A stretch of 26,049 nucleotides of DNA from Jaenimonas drosophilae (lineage: Eukaryota > Euglenozoa > Kinetoplastea > Trypanosomatida > Trypanosomatidae), in assembly GCA_030849065.1 (NCBI GenBank), contig JASAON010001430.1:1-26049 (forward strand), in the 5' to 3' direction. The translations under genes were made by a program, and so were the position numbers. The first letter of the stretch is position 1, and the number at the start of each line of letters is the position of its first letter. The notes beneath the pieces are model-generated. The model ran no database searches and was not told the origin of the DNA. It worked only from the letters and a program-made list of their open reading frames with translations. Below are positions 9,601 to 15,987 of the stretch, piece by piece.

Positions 9601-10240
9601 TTGGTGTGCGTGGATGCTTGATCAGGTAGCATTGACGTCTGCCTCGGCAGCACCGGTCGCGATGATGATGGAGGAGCTCGGCGAGCTCAACGAGCTCCGC
9701 AAGAGGTTGGCGTTGGCGCGGCAACGTGTGTGCCGCCAACACAACATGCAACAAATGGCTGACCTCATCACCGTCAATGCCAACGCATTGCGCCAACAAC
9801 AACGACCAGGTACTCCATCAGCAGACGGTGTGAAGAAGTGTGTTGGTGAGGATGTTGTTGTTGTGGGCGAGGATGTGGTACGCGCACTTCGTCGAGTAGG
9901 TTGTGTGGATCCATCCTCGGCCATGTACGTGCCATCCGTGGTGAATGAGCTGGCGGAAGAGATGGAGATCATCAACGTGTTGTGTTTCATTGTGGTGGCA
10001 CATAGTCAGCCACACCCTGATGATGAAGATGATGATGATGATGATGAGAGGAGCTCATCCATGTTTGTGGAGGGTCTTGCCCTTGTACTTCGTCATGTTG
10101 CGTCGGAAGCACGCATCGCATCGCGAATGTGTGTGCAGATCAGCCATCTTCATCATCATCTTGTTGCGTCGCGCATCAAGTGGGCCAACAAGTTGGCCAT
10201 CATGCAAGCTCTTCTCACTGCACGCATCACCGGCGTGTAG
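6677..10240 (+). CDS. WASHC5: Strumpellin, WASH complex subunit 5
   Basis: An 1187-residue homologue of strumpellin, close to the ~1160 residues usual for the family. Strumpellin is a helical core subunit of the WASH complex, which activates Arp2/3-driven actin assembly on endosomes for cargo sorting and retrieval. Diagnostic conserved blocks are visible: TGHAIIAELYAIS (residues 15-27, family pattern G-N/H-AIIAEL), HDLRYYNE, EGVQLLAEVLYLWGAMLLV followed by TTRERLFVSYMRYAG (about 153-193), AAIIFVLSFFDASVL (about 281-295) and IIAIYAGITVDVDKAW (about 315-330). The C-terminal end also aligns in character (FIVVAHSQP; SMFVEGLALVLRHVAS). Species-specific insertions of poly-Asp, poly-Asn and poly-Gln made from triplet repeats sit between conserved helices, for example near 8200-8235 and 8690-8715. 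ATG at 6677, TAG stop. No other WASH subunit is in this window. Family assignment rests on recognised motifs, not on a search. Confidence 0.9.
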   Translation: MAAVELMPLRVLISTGHAIIAELYAISCDVPHIFKSEDDAMPNTSSSSATTPQLIHDLRYYNEASVIEARIRASPATMAADVAFRHEHGNILRRTYKVLRRMFRFWRDMHGLRVAGGRHDCARVADDDDDHHQEQQQRELDAAVEVYVSSSEGVQLLAEVLYLWGAMLLVADVLLKGTTRERLFVSYMRYAGAGARDSVRISELCQRTTRPSFFGVEAMMAAAEEEVATTTTTTTSSSSLEAYPVAYFKRLPLLLHKHIPRLMANIMTEDVRTSMMDRRAAIIFVLSFFDASVLMSDELFMQRCVDRLFSSQRIIAIYAGITVDVDKAWATFPAATHALQRSRCASSPSTSVWLLMADHERNVVRDWQRMQPEVAALAEHLSQIHDADVVEDDDDVDVHRNDDESELHNADELRSWLTLLRDANAWLRFVLLHTAWSSTTKKNDDDDVGEVLPTEHVLRFLLDVAHVEGLLRRRLANIIRASPQRWRSTCVEVVEHLRRAGRSSREIRNNNNNNHDDGDDVALWFDGLADMVMRLPTPTSSSFTLAETLSQLRQLQEALRTMQQQQQHGMAHTLQPTVELVCALFVRLEKIAAGDAMRAMLELIANCEFGYGFDLISAEPVRARIRDVLHRDVSLSIKIYFLTHKLASLPQLPCQRWMMMQPTHNLVEDHDCQQQQQQQHDEDVRGRRVWMWGQEDALKHYAHAISCAAHELVEMCAKGLVACLRRLEDVVEVPQQEQQQQQRVDDDVVAQLLGEVAHLCDGLVRRDGRLPLGIKNISMELSYHDFMATHISHHLHARIEEVMHACTCTWPTRCLDDVGGVATTLVSHLRGLRVALRKIHRSVEMIADAARILSSRMYWDALREVMAMALRQDEAPLAKIVEELRMLIHTSSSSSSTSIKAYTILNEALHLAGDIFGLDGLHVLDQCVGMRVCQVLTKVLHQTTRSVNISNVVVDEAPQLREMMMAQTPPQTRLDWCAWMLDQVALTSASAAPVAMMMEELGELNELRKRLALARQRVCRQHNMQQMADLITVNANALRQQQRPGTPSADGVKKCVGEDVVVVGEDVVRALRRVGCVDPSSAMYVPSVVNELAEEMEIINVLCFIVVAHSQPHPDDEDDDDDDERSSSMFVEGLALVLRHVASEARIASRMCVQISHLHHHLVASRIKWANKLAIMQALLTARITGV

Positions 10241-10277
10241 ATGTGTGCGGGATACGCACCTCACGTACCAGATGATC

Positions 10278-10320
10278 CAAATTATTATTATTATTATTAT
10301 TATTATTGTTGTTGTTGTTG
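10278..10320 (+). repeat. ATT then GTT trinucleotide microsatellite
   Basis: An (ATT)n run passes directly into (GTT)n in the spacer just after strumpellin. Such runs on this strand are unusual; most triplet repeats here are of the ATG or CAA class. Confidence 0.85.
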
Positions 10321-10340
10321 TACTTCACGACCATCATCAA

Positions 10341-10369
10341 CCACATCTCTTCTTCTTTTCATGTTGTAG
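10341..10369 (+). promoter_or_regulatory. Trans-splice acceptor of the 58-residue gene
   Basis: A pyrimidine tract (cttcttcttttcatgttgtag) ends in AG at 10368-10369, 45 bases before the ATG at 10415. A good acceptor in this position supports a separate mRNA for the small downstream gene. Confidence 0.55.
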
Positions 10370-10414
10370 CAACACACTCACTCTCACTCTCACACACACA
10401 CCCTCTCTTCATCA

Positions 10415-10591
10415 ATGTTCGGCATGCCTGGTATGGGAGGGCCACAGCCCATTCCTAATCACGAGGCCTATCCAATGTTCTGGGCCAACCTCAACCGGCT
10501 TCTTCTCGTGAGCGCCATCACCATGAGCGTGGCAGCGAGCATCCGCTGGGCAGAAGGGCGCACCCACCAACTTCTCCTGAATACCATCTAG
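10415..10591 (+). CDS. Small putative membrane protein, possibly frameshifted
   Basis: A 58-residue frame starting MFGMPGMGGPQPIPNHEAYP, then a hydrophobic stretch (about residues 21-44, LNRLLLVSAITMSVAASIRW) that could be one membrane segment, and ending in TAG. I do not recognise a family. Support for a real gene: a good splice acceptor 45 bases upstream, a compact 5' UTR, and a spacer on both sides. The coding sequence may go on in another frame: directly after, a frame that is open across the stop runs to a TAG at about 10705-10707 and encodes a charged tail (around KKWYEDEDGRRRR). That would make a ~97-residue protein if one base is extra near 10580-10590. Small single-span proteins of this kind are often mitochondrial or ER subunits, but nothing here proves that. 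Confidence 0.5.
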   Translation: MFGMPGMGGPQPIPNHEAYPMFWANLNRLLLVSAITMSVAASIRWAEGRTHQLLLNTI

Positions 10592-10965
10592 GGATGGTGA
10601 CGTCGATGCACTTCTCTCCCATCACGTACACATCATCATGAATTACGATGTGCGTGTGAAGAAGTGGTACGAGGATGAGGATGGACGGAGGAGGCGAATA
10701 ACGTAGCTCACACACACACGCACACTCGTTGGGGTGTTTAAGCATTCAATCATTCATGACACGTACTTCATGATGTATCTCTGGTGTGCTTATACACACA
10801 ACAACAACAACAACAACACGCATGAATCATCATCTTCTTCCATCTCATCTACGCTGGTTGCTGAAGGCCATTTGGCTGATCTAGTCCTACAACACACAGA
10901 GAGAGAGGAGCTACATTGTGTTCCATCACACACAACAACAACAACAACACCTCATTCATCTCATC
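10592..10965 (+). other. Spacer between the small gene and the Uba4 homologue
   Basis: The first 115 bases contain the possible frameshifted continuation of the small gene (ending about 10707). The rest is spacer with CA and CAA repeats (about 10795-10820 and 10930-10950). A pyrimidine-rich run (about 10828-10852) followed by AGs near 10860-10885 is the probable splice region for the next gene. Confidence 0.5.
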
Positions 10966-12393
10966 ATGATCTCCGAGGCACCGAGTCTCTCCTCCGATGA
11001 CGTTGAACGCTTCTCGCGGCAAATCATGGTTGAGGGAATCGGTGCATGTGGCATGGCAAACATCAAAGCCGCCCACGTTGTGTGTGTTGGTGCCGGTGGT
11101 TTGGGGAGCACCATCGCGCTGTATCTCGTTGCGGGAGGTGTTGGCTCCATCACCATCATTGACTTTGATGATGTGGAGCTCTCCAACCTTCATCGCCAAA
11201 TCATCCACGCACATGATCGCATCGGCACCAACAAGGCCGAAAGTGCGCGCCAACGGTGCTTGGAGCTGCGGCCAGATGCGACGGTGTGCGCCATGCAATG
11301 CCGCCTCGATCACACCAACGCCGTGGAGCTCTTTCGCGGAGCACAGGTGATTGTAGATGGCTCCGACAACGTGGCGGCGCGCTACATCATCAATGATGCG
11401 GCAATGCGTTGCGGAGTACCTCTCGTCAGTGGCAGCGCGATGCGTTGGGAAGCACAGCTCTCCGTCTATGGATACGTACATCCGAAAGCACCATCACCAT
11501 CATCCTCATCTCCACGTGCGAATGGTACCGTTGATGATGCCCAACAACCACAAGAAGACGAAGCATCATGTGTTGGTCCGTGCTATCGATGTGTGTTTCC
11601 CACACCTCCGCCACCCGCTGCGGTGGGAAGTTGCAATGATGTTGGTGTTGTTGGTCCTGTGGCGGGGATGATGGGCTGCCTCCAGGCGATGGAGGTGTTG
11701 AAGGTCTTGAGCGGTGCTGGTGAGTGCCTCTCCGGGCGGCTATTCATCTTTGATGGTTTGCGCTTTTCATCACGTGTGGTGAAGCTACGTCAGCGGCAGA
11801 TGAGGTGTGCGGCGTGTGGCGTGGATGCGCAACGTGGAAGTGGTGTGGCGCTGGTGCATCGGCCAGAGTATGCGCCACCATCTTGTGTGGTGGGGGCGGC
11901 GTACAGCCACGCACGTCTCGCCGCGGAGGTGTGCTGCACCCCCGAACAGTTTGGCAAGGTTTTTGATGCAGGGGCCACAACCACACTGCCATCATCATCA
12001 TCATCCAACACGGTGGCGCTCTGCGTGGATGTTCGCGATGCGCAACAATATCATATGGCGCACCTTTCGTGGGCGCGCTCACTCCCGCTCGATGAGCTCC
12101 AAAGTTGGTGCAATGCGCCAGAACAACGTGAGGCTGCTGCACACCGCTTCGTGAATACGTTGAAGACGTGGTTGAAGAAGGAGGAGGAGGAGGCATCATC
12201 ATCATCATGTACTACTGTTGAGGTATATCTCATCTGCCGTCGTGGTGTTGCATCAACGCAAGCGCTGTTGCTCCTTCAAAGTTGGTTGGCGGAGTGCGGC
12301 TCGCGCGAGGCGGGGTTGGTGAAGCTGCACAACGTTGATGGAGGCCTCAACGCCTACCATCATCGCGTGGATGCGAGCTTCCCATTCTACTAG
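10966..12393 (+). CDS. UBA4: Uba4/MOCS3-type E1-like enzyme with rhodanese domain
   Basis: A 475-residue protein. The N-terminal ThiF/E1 adenylation domain has the nucleotide loop GAGGLGS (residues 42-48), the IIDFDDVELSNLHRQ block (64-78), and DGSDN (131-135). It has both zinc-binding pairs, C206/C209 (CYRC) and C281/C284 (CAAC), and the catalytic cysteine C223 in GSC after the conserved FPTPPPP. The C-terminal rhodanese domain (about 345-475) has VDVRD, the active-site loop beginning at C424 (CRRGVAST) and the terminal GGLNAY. In eukaryotes this enzyme adenylates and thiocarboxylates Urm1 for tRNA wobble-uridine thiolation, and MOCS2A/MoaD for molybdopterin. The linker (285-345) and poly-Ser/Glu insertions are longer than usual. 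I chose ATG 10966 because the domain starts right after it; an upstream in-frame ATG at 10918 would add a His/Gln-rich tract from a CAA repeat. TAG stop. Confidence 0.93.
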   Translation: MISEAPSLSSDDVERFSRQIMVEGIGACGMANIKAAHVVCVGAGGLGSTIALYLVAGGVGSITIIDFDDVELSNLHRQIIHAHDRIGTNKAESARQRCLELRPDATVCAMQCRLDHTNAVELFRGAQVIVDGSDNVAARYIINDAAMRCGVPLVSGSAMRWEAQLSVYGYVHPKAPSPSSSSPRANGTVDDAQQPQEDEASCVGPCYRCVFPTPPPPAAVGSCNDVGVVGPVAGMMGCLQAMEVLKVLSGAGECLSGRLFIFDGLRFSSRVVKLRQRQMRCAACGVDAQRGSGVALVHRPEYAPPSCVVGAAYSHARLAAEVCCTPEQFGKVFDAGATTTLPSSSSSNTVALCVDVRDAQQYHMAHLSWARSLPLDELQSWCNAPEQREAAAHRFVNTLKTWLKKEEEEASSSSCTTVEVYLICRRGVASTQALLLLQSWLAECGSREAGLVKLHNVDGGLNAYHHRVDASFPFY

Positions 12394-12646
12394 TGAGAGC
12401 ACGCACACACACACACACATGTTTGCTTCAAATAATCCGTTTTTAAGATGATGTCTGTGACGTACACATGTTGTGTTGTTGTTGTGTCTATGTTGTAGTG
12501 CTCATTCATCATTCATCACTCTTCTCTTTCTTTTTTCTTTGCTACAAGAATTTTTTTTTGTGTTTTGGATCGATTGGCATCAGCAACATCCTCCTCTTAC
12601 AAACACCCTCCCACACACACACACACATACAAGTAGTACATTCAGA
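12394..12646 (+). promoter_or_regulatory. Spacer with strong polypyrimidine tract and acceptor
   Basis: The tract at about 12513-12540 (cttctctttcttttttcttt within it) ends at AG 12547-12548, about 100 bases before the ATG at 12647. A second T run follows directly. It is the best candidate acceptor for the first Mex67-like gene. The frame is open back to an ATG at 12473, but that extension translates the pyrimidine tract and is rejected. Confidence 0.6.
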
Positions 12647-14308
12647 ATGAGCCGGCCCTACTCCAAGACTGGCAACATGCGCCGCGGAGGTGGTGGCGGT
12701 CGCGGTGCTCCACCACACAACCGCGGAGGTGGCGGCGGCGGTTTTATTTACAACAACAACGACTCGCGTCGTGGTGGTCGCAGCGCGGGCGGCGGGCCAT
12801 CCAACGGGCGTGGAGTCCTGGGCAAGGCCAACCACAACAACAACAACAGGCCAAACAACAATGGAAACAACAACAACAACAGGAATGGTGGTGGTGCTGC
12901 ACCTGCCAACGATGTTATGAAGGCCCTCCTCACGCTCCTCTTTGAGAAGAACCGCGGCAGCATCTTTTCCGAGGCCAACAGCATGCTCAATCTCTCCGCG
13001 ATGCACGAATCGCCTGACCTCGCCACCGTCGCGACGAGCGTGGACCTCAACAGCGTTGGCTTCTGCACCTCCCTCGTCCAGGTGTTGCGTGAGCACTTCG
13101 CCAACTCCATCCGCATCATCAATCTCAACAACAACCGCATCAAGAAGCCAAACGCGATATTGAATGCCCTGATGGAGTGCGATATGCACGCGGGCATCAC
13201 CGCCATCTCCGCCATGAATAACAACATTCAGGATTTGGCATTTGTTGGCGTGCTCAAGAAGTTCTCTTCTCTCACGGAGGTGCTCCTGACGGGCAATCCG
13301 GTGTGCTCCACAGAGACGTACCGCACCACAATGATACGCAATCTGCCTCAACTGCGTGTCTTGGATCAGAGCGCGGTGGAGCGTGCGGCGTTGATGTTGC
13401 CGAACCCGGTGATGCGGCCTCCCCACGAGGGCATCGCGCTGATTGTGTTGCAGTTTCTGGAGAGCTCCATCTTTCAGTGGATGGTGAGCGGGGTTGATGC
13501 GCGCATCGATGAAACGGCGCCAACCTTCTACGCTCCAACCGCGGCCCTCTCCATCTCCGCCAACGCCGACTACATCCCAACACGGATGCCAACGGATGCG
13601 CTGCACAACTCCGCACACCTTAGCAAGGACCAACTCCGCGCGATGCAGGCGGATATGGTGGGCGTACGCAACGGCACCTACATTCGCAATCTGGCACGCT
13701 CCATGGATACGGCGCGCGAGGTGGCGATTGGCCTCCACAACATCAAATCAAAGTTCCGCGCCTTCGCCGGCCTCCAACACAACAGCAACAACAACAACAA
13801 CGGTGTAGGCCGCCAAATCCGCATCGCGCAAGAGCCGAACAGCAACGCCAACGTGTGTTTCCTGGAGCATGGCGTGAAGCACCCCATTTGTATTCTCACC
13901 GTACATAGCAAACTGCACTACACATGGACGGCAGATTCTCAGATGCCCTTCATTGCCGCCTTCATTGATCGCACCGTGGTGCTCACCTACGACGCCACAA
14001 CCAATCAGTGGCGTATCACCAATGACCTCATGTTTGTGCGCCCCGACCGTGTTGTGGCGGATGCGGAGAGTGGCAGCCCGTCTTCCGCTCTCTTCTTCGC
14101 CAATCAGATGTCCTACGTGATGCGCCAACACCGCATCCTGAAGGCGCCCATCTCGGTGGAGGCGATGCAGCTGCTGTACCAGCTCGCCGTGAATGATGCG
14201 AAGGTGCGTGAATGGATCTCTGTGCTCTGCGCCATGCCACCGGAGGAGATTCAGCGGGTATCGGCATCGCCAGACGCCCTCAAACAGGCCTTGGGCATTG
14301 CGGCGTGA
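12647..14308 (+). CDS. Mex67/NXF1-like mRNA export factor, RGG-type N terminus
   Basis: A 553-residue protein. Residues 1-90 are Gly/Arg/Asn-rich with RGG-like motifs, suited to RNA binding. Residues about 90-250 form the leucine-rich-repeat region: INLNNNRI (158-165), ITAISAMNNNI, LTEVLLTGNPVC (209-220) and a cap with LPQLRVLD. Residues about 262-470 look like the NTF2-like domain (LQFLESSIFQW, FYAPTAALSI, then strands with WRITNDLMFV). The end (about 480-553) is helical and could be a UBA-like nucleoporin-binding domain. Mex67/NXF1 proteins pair with Mtr2/NXT1 and carry mRNPs through nuclear pores. The protein is a paralogue of the gene at 15988: both share the motif order FEK-SI-NSVGFC/NTMSFC, LRR, TGNP/AGNPLC, NTF2-like. 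It lacks the CCCH finger. Start chosen at ATG 12647, right after a CA repeat and downstream of a strong acceptor. TGA stop. Confidence 0.87.
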   Translation: MSRPYSKTGNMRRGGGGGRGAPPHNRGGGGGGFIYNNNDSRRGGRSAGGGPSNGRGVLGKANHNNNNRPNNNGNNNNNRNGGGAAPANDVMKALLTLLFEKNRGSIFSEANSMLNLSAMHESPDLATVATSVDLNSVGFCTSLVQVLREHFANSIRIINLNNNRIKKPNAILNALMECDMHAGITAISAMNNNIQDLAFVGVLKKFSSLTEVLLTGNPVCSTETYRTTMIRNLPQLRVLDQSAVERAALMLPNPVMRPPHEGIALIVLQFLESSIFQWMVSGVDARIDETAPTFYAPTAALSISANADYIPTRMPTDALHNSAHLSKDQLRAMQADMVGVRNGTYIRNLARSMDTAREVAIGLHNIKSKFRAFAGLQHNSNNNNNGVGRQIRIAQEPNSNANVCFLEHGVKHPICILTVHSKLHYTWTADSQMPFIAAFIDRTVVLTYDATTNQWRITNDLMFVRPDRVVADAESGSPSSALFFANQMSYVMRQHRILKAPISVEAMQLLYQLAVNDAKVREWISVLCAMPPEEIQRVSASPDALKQALGIAA

Positions 14309-14499
14309 GCGTGAGTGTGTGCCTGCTGGAGATGTGGCTGTACGTGCATACGTACCACCCCAACATACTCTGCCAACATACACAGACACACATCATCATG
14401 ATGATGATGATGATGATGTGTTGTAGCTTTACTTTCTGAAGTATCTTCGTTTAAGATGAGTTCTCCTTCCCATTCACCCTCTCTTCCTCTCTCACACGC

Positions 14500-14530
14500 A
14501 CCTCGTCGTGGCAGTGGCGGCAGACGAGGT
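14500..14530. repeat. Perfect 8-bp inverted repeat, 15-base loop
   Basis: Arms acctcgtc (14500-14507) and gacgaggt (14523-14530) are perfectly complementary. It could form a hairpin in RNA. The arms lie just after a CT tract; purpose unknown. Confidence 0.6.
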
Positions 14531-15052
14531 GCAGTGTGCTGATGATGAGCAACAACAACAACTAATCATCCTGTCGCGTGGTCAGGGGAGGAGGGAGAGG
14601 AAATGAAGAGCGTGGAGATGTACGACCACAACTCAGCAGCAGAAAACCATGGTTCCTTTGCGTGATGATGATGATGAAGAGGAGGTTTGATGAGCAACAT
14701 TGAGTAGGTGCTCGAGAGAAGTGTGTGTGTCTGTGTAGGATGCACACGCACACATGGATGCTCAACGCCTTCTGCAACTCAAGAGTGTGTGGAGTAGCCT
14801 CACATGCGTACATCTTTCACCCACACACACACACATACATGACGTAGGAGTAGGATCTTTTATCAACCTTCCCTTCATTATCATCATCATCAACGTCCAT
14901 CGCATCGGCATCCTTCACGTGTGTGCCGATGTGTGTGCGTTCGTAGTCCTCACACTCTTCTTCTTCCTCTCATCCTCCTCCTCCTCCTCTCTCTCTTGTT
15001 GAAGTGTATGTGTACGTGTGTTTCATGCCTAATTCATGTCTGTGCCTGAATA

Positions 15053-15086
15053 CCCGCCTGCCTCCGTCTCTCCCATCTTTGTTTAG
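15053..15086 (+). promoter_or_regulatory. Strong splice acceptor without an obvious gene
   Basis: A pyrimidine-rich tract (cctccgtctctcccatcttt, then gtttag) ends in AG at 15085-15086. It is as good as the acceptors of the real genes, but the first ATGs after it (15089 and 15096) open frames of 4 and 9 codons, and the third (15110) one of 47. Confidence 0.45.
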
Positions 15087-15109
15087 AAATGATTTATGCA
15101 TAGTTGCGG

Positions 15110-15253
15110 ATGTGCGAGTACATGATGCACAATGTGCGTACGCAGTGTTGTCGTACCCAACAGCATCATCATCTTCCCACAACACATTTATTATTATTAT
15201 TATTCATTGTGTTGTTCTTCTATTTCTTGTTTCGTCTGTGGTGCATGCGGTAG
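15110..15253 (+). CDS. Possible 47-residue hydrophobic micro-ORF
   Basis: Begins 24 bases after a strong splice acceptor. The C-terminal half is very hydrophobic (LLLLLFIVLFFYFLFRLW) and could be one membrane span, but part of it comes from a (TTA)n microsatellite, so chance is a good explanation. No family recognised. Confidence 0.15.
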   Translation: MCEYMMHNVRTQCCRTQQHHHLPTTHLLLLLFIVLFFYFLFRLWCMR

Positions 15254-15524
15254 AGCAACATGCTCCAGCTGTTGTGTGTGCAGATGTGTGCTCCACCTCA
15301 CTTGTTGGCTGGCTGTCTGAGCCGCCCTTGGTTCGGTGGGGATGAGCGAACTCATGATGCGTGGTGATGTTGCATCAACGTTGTGTGTTTGTACCTCCAT
15401 GGTTGTTGGGGGAGGTGGTGTGTGGTGGTCTCGCTCTCTTGATGGGGGAGGAAGCATCGTGAGCGTCGTGAGTTGTGAGTGTTGTTATGATTAATAATGA
15501 AGAAGTGAATGCCACAGTGGCATG

Positions 15525-15550
15525 GTTGTGTGGCAACTACGCCACACAAC
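15525..15550. repeat. Perfect 10-bp hairpin with 6-base loop
   Basis: gttgtgtggc (15525-15534), loop aactac, gccacacaac (15541-15550). A smaller palindrome gccacagtggc lies just upstream (15511-15521). Together they give a locally structured RNA; it may be part of a small RNA gene or a 3' UTR element. No T run follows, so it is not a bacterial-type terminator. Confidence 0.65.
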
Positions 15551-15669
15551 AACAAGATGCATCCATGATTAGCTCTCAAGCCGTGGCACAACACATCTTC
15601 TGCGGATGATTGTGTTTTTCTGCCTTTGTTGCTCACGTTGTCTTGGACGACGACCATCAATCAAACCAC

Positions 15670-15703
15670 ACAACATCCATGCGTACACAACATCCATGCG
15701 TAC
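15670..15703 (+). repeat. 17-bp direct tandem duplication
   Basis: Two exact adjacent copies of acaacatccatgcgtac (15670-15686 and 15687-15703). Looks like a recent slippage or duplication event in non-coding DNA. Confidence 0.85.
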
Positions 15704-15936
15704 ATCATCCCTGGAGGTAGTACAGATGTTTCTGGATTCATTATATTCAGCACAACACAAACATGAATGTTGTGTGCGCACCCCCACTTCAGCACGTTCT
15801 GAGTAGTGGATTGAGTGAAGGCTTGTGCGAGAGATGTGTGTTTTGCTGCTTCGTGGAGATGATCCAAACTTCATGGGATGGTGTCTTTCCGCTTTGCGTA
15901 CATGATGCTTCAATGTGTGTGTGAATGCTATTCATG

Positions 15937-15978
15937 TCCCTCTCCCTCTCTCTCCTTCTCGTTCATCATCTCTCACAG
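15937..15978 (+). promoter_or_regulatory. Trans-splice acceptor of the CCCH-type Mex67 gene
   Basis: An almost pure pyrimidine tract (15937-15960) is followed by AG at 15977-15978, only 9 bases before the ATG at 15988. This decides the start: the upstream in-frame ATG at 15925 would lie before the splice site and is excluded. Confidence 0.7.
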
Positions 15979-15987
15979 CTCCGCCAA

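Larger units (their letters stand above)
14309..15987 (+). other. Long spacer between the two Mex67-like genes
   Basis: Nearly 1.7 kb without a convincing protein gene. It holds an (ATG)n run (14398-14418), a CT tract (about 14461-14492), an 8-bp hairpin (14500-14530), CA repeats, CT/TCC tracts (about 14958-14998), a very good splice acceptor (AG at 15085-15086), a (TTA)n run near 15190, a 10-bp perfect hairpin (15525-15550), a 17-bp tandem duplication (15670-15703) and the acceptor of the next gene (AG 15977-15978). Only short frames follow the 15086 acceptor, the longest tied to it being 47 codons (15110-15253). The region may hold UTRs, small RNA genes or a decayed gene. Confidence 0.6.

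Noticed and set aside
12473..12646. N-terminal extension of the first Mex67-like protein with an apparent signal-peptide-like hydrophobic stretch
   Set aside because: The hydrophobic Phe/Leu run is the translated polypyrimidine tract before the splice site, not a signal peptide.
12542..13738. Minus-strand open frame (398 codons) opposite the first Mex67-like gene
   Set aside because: A shadow of the + strand reading; it crosses the splice acceptor region and has no domain sense.
14398..14418. TGATGA sequences as C boxes of C/D snoRNAs
   Set aside because: They come from (ATG)n microsatellites that occur everywhere in the window, and no matching D box or terminal stem was found.
15004..15345. 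113-codon open frame in the long spacer
   Set aside because: It crosses the acceptor at 15086 in the wrong place, its Ser/Ile runs come from microsatellites, and it has no domain-like pattern.
15925..15987. N-terminal extension of the CCCH-type Mex67 to the upstream ATG
   Set aside because: The added residues translate the polypyrimidine tract and the AG at 15977-15978 would remove that ATG from the mature mRNA.
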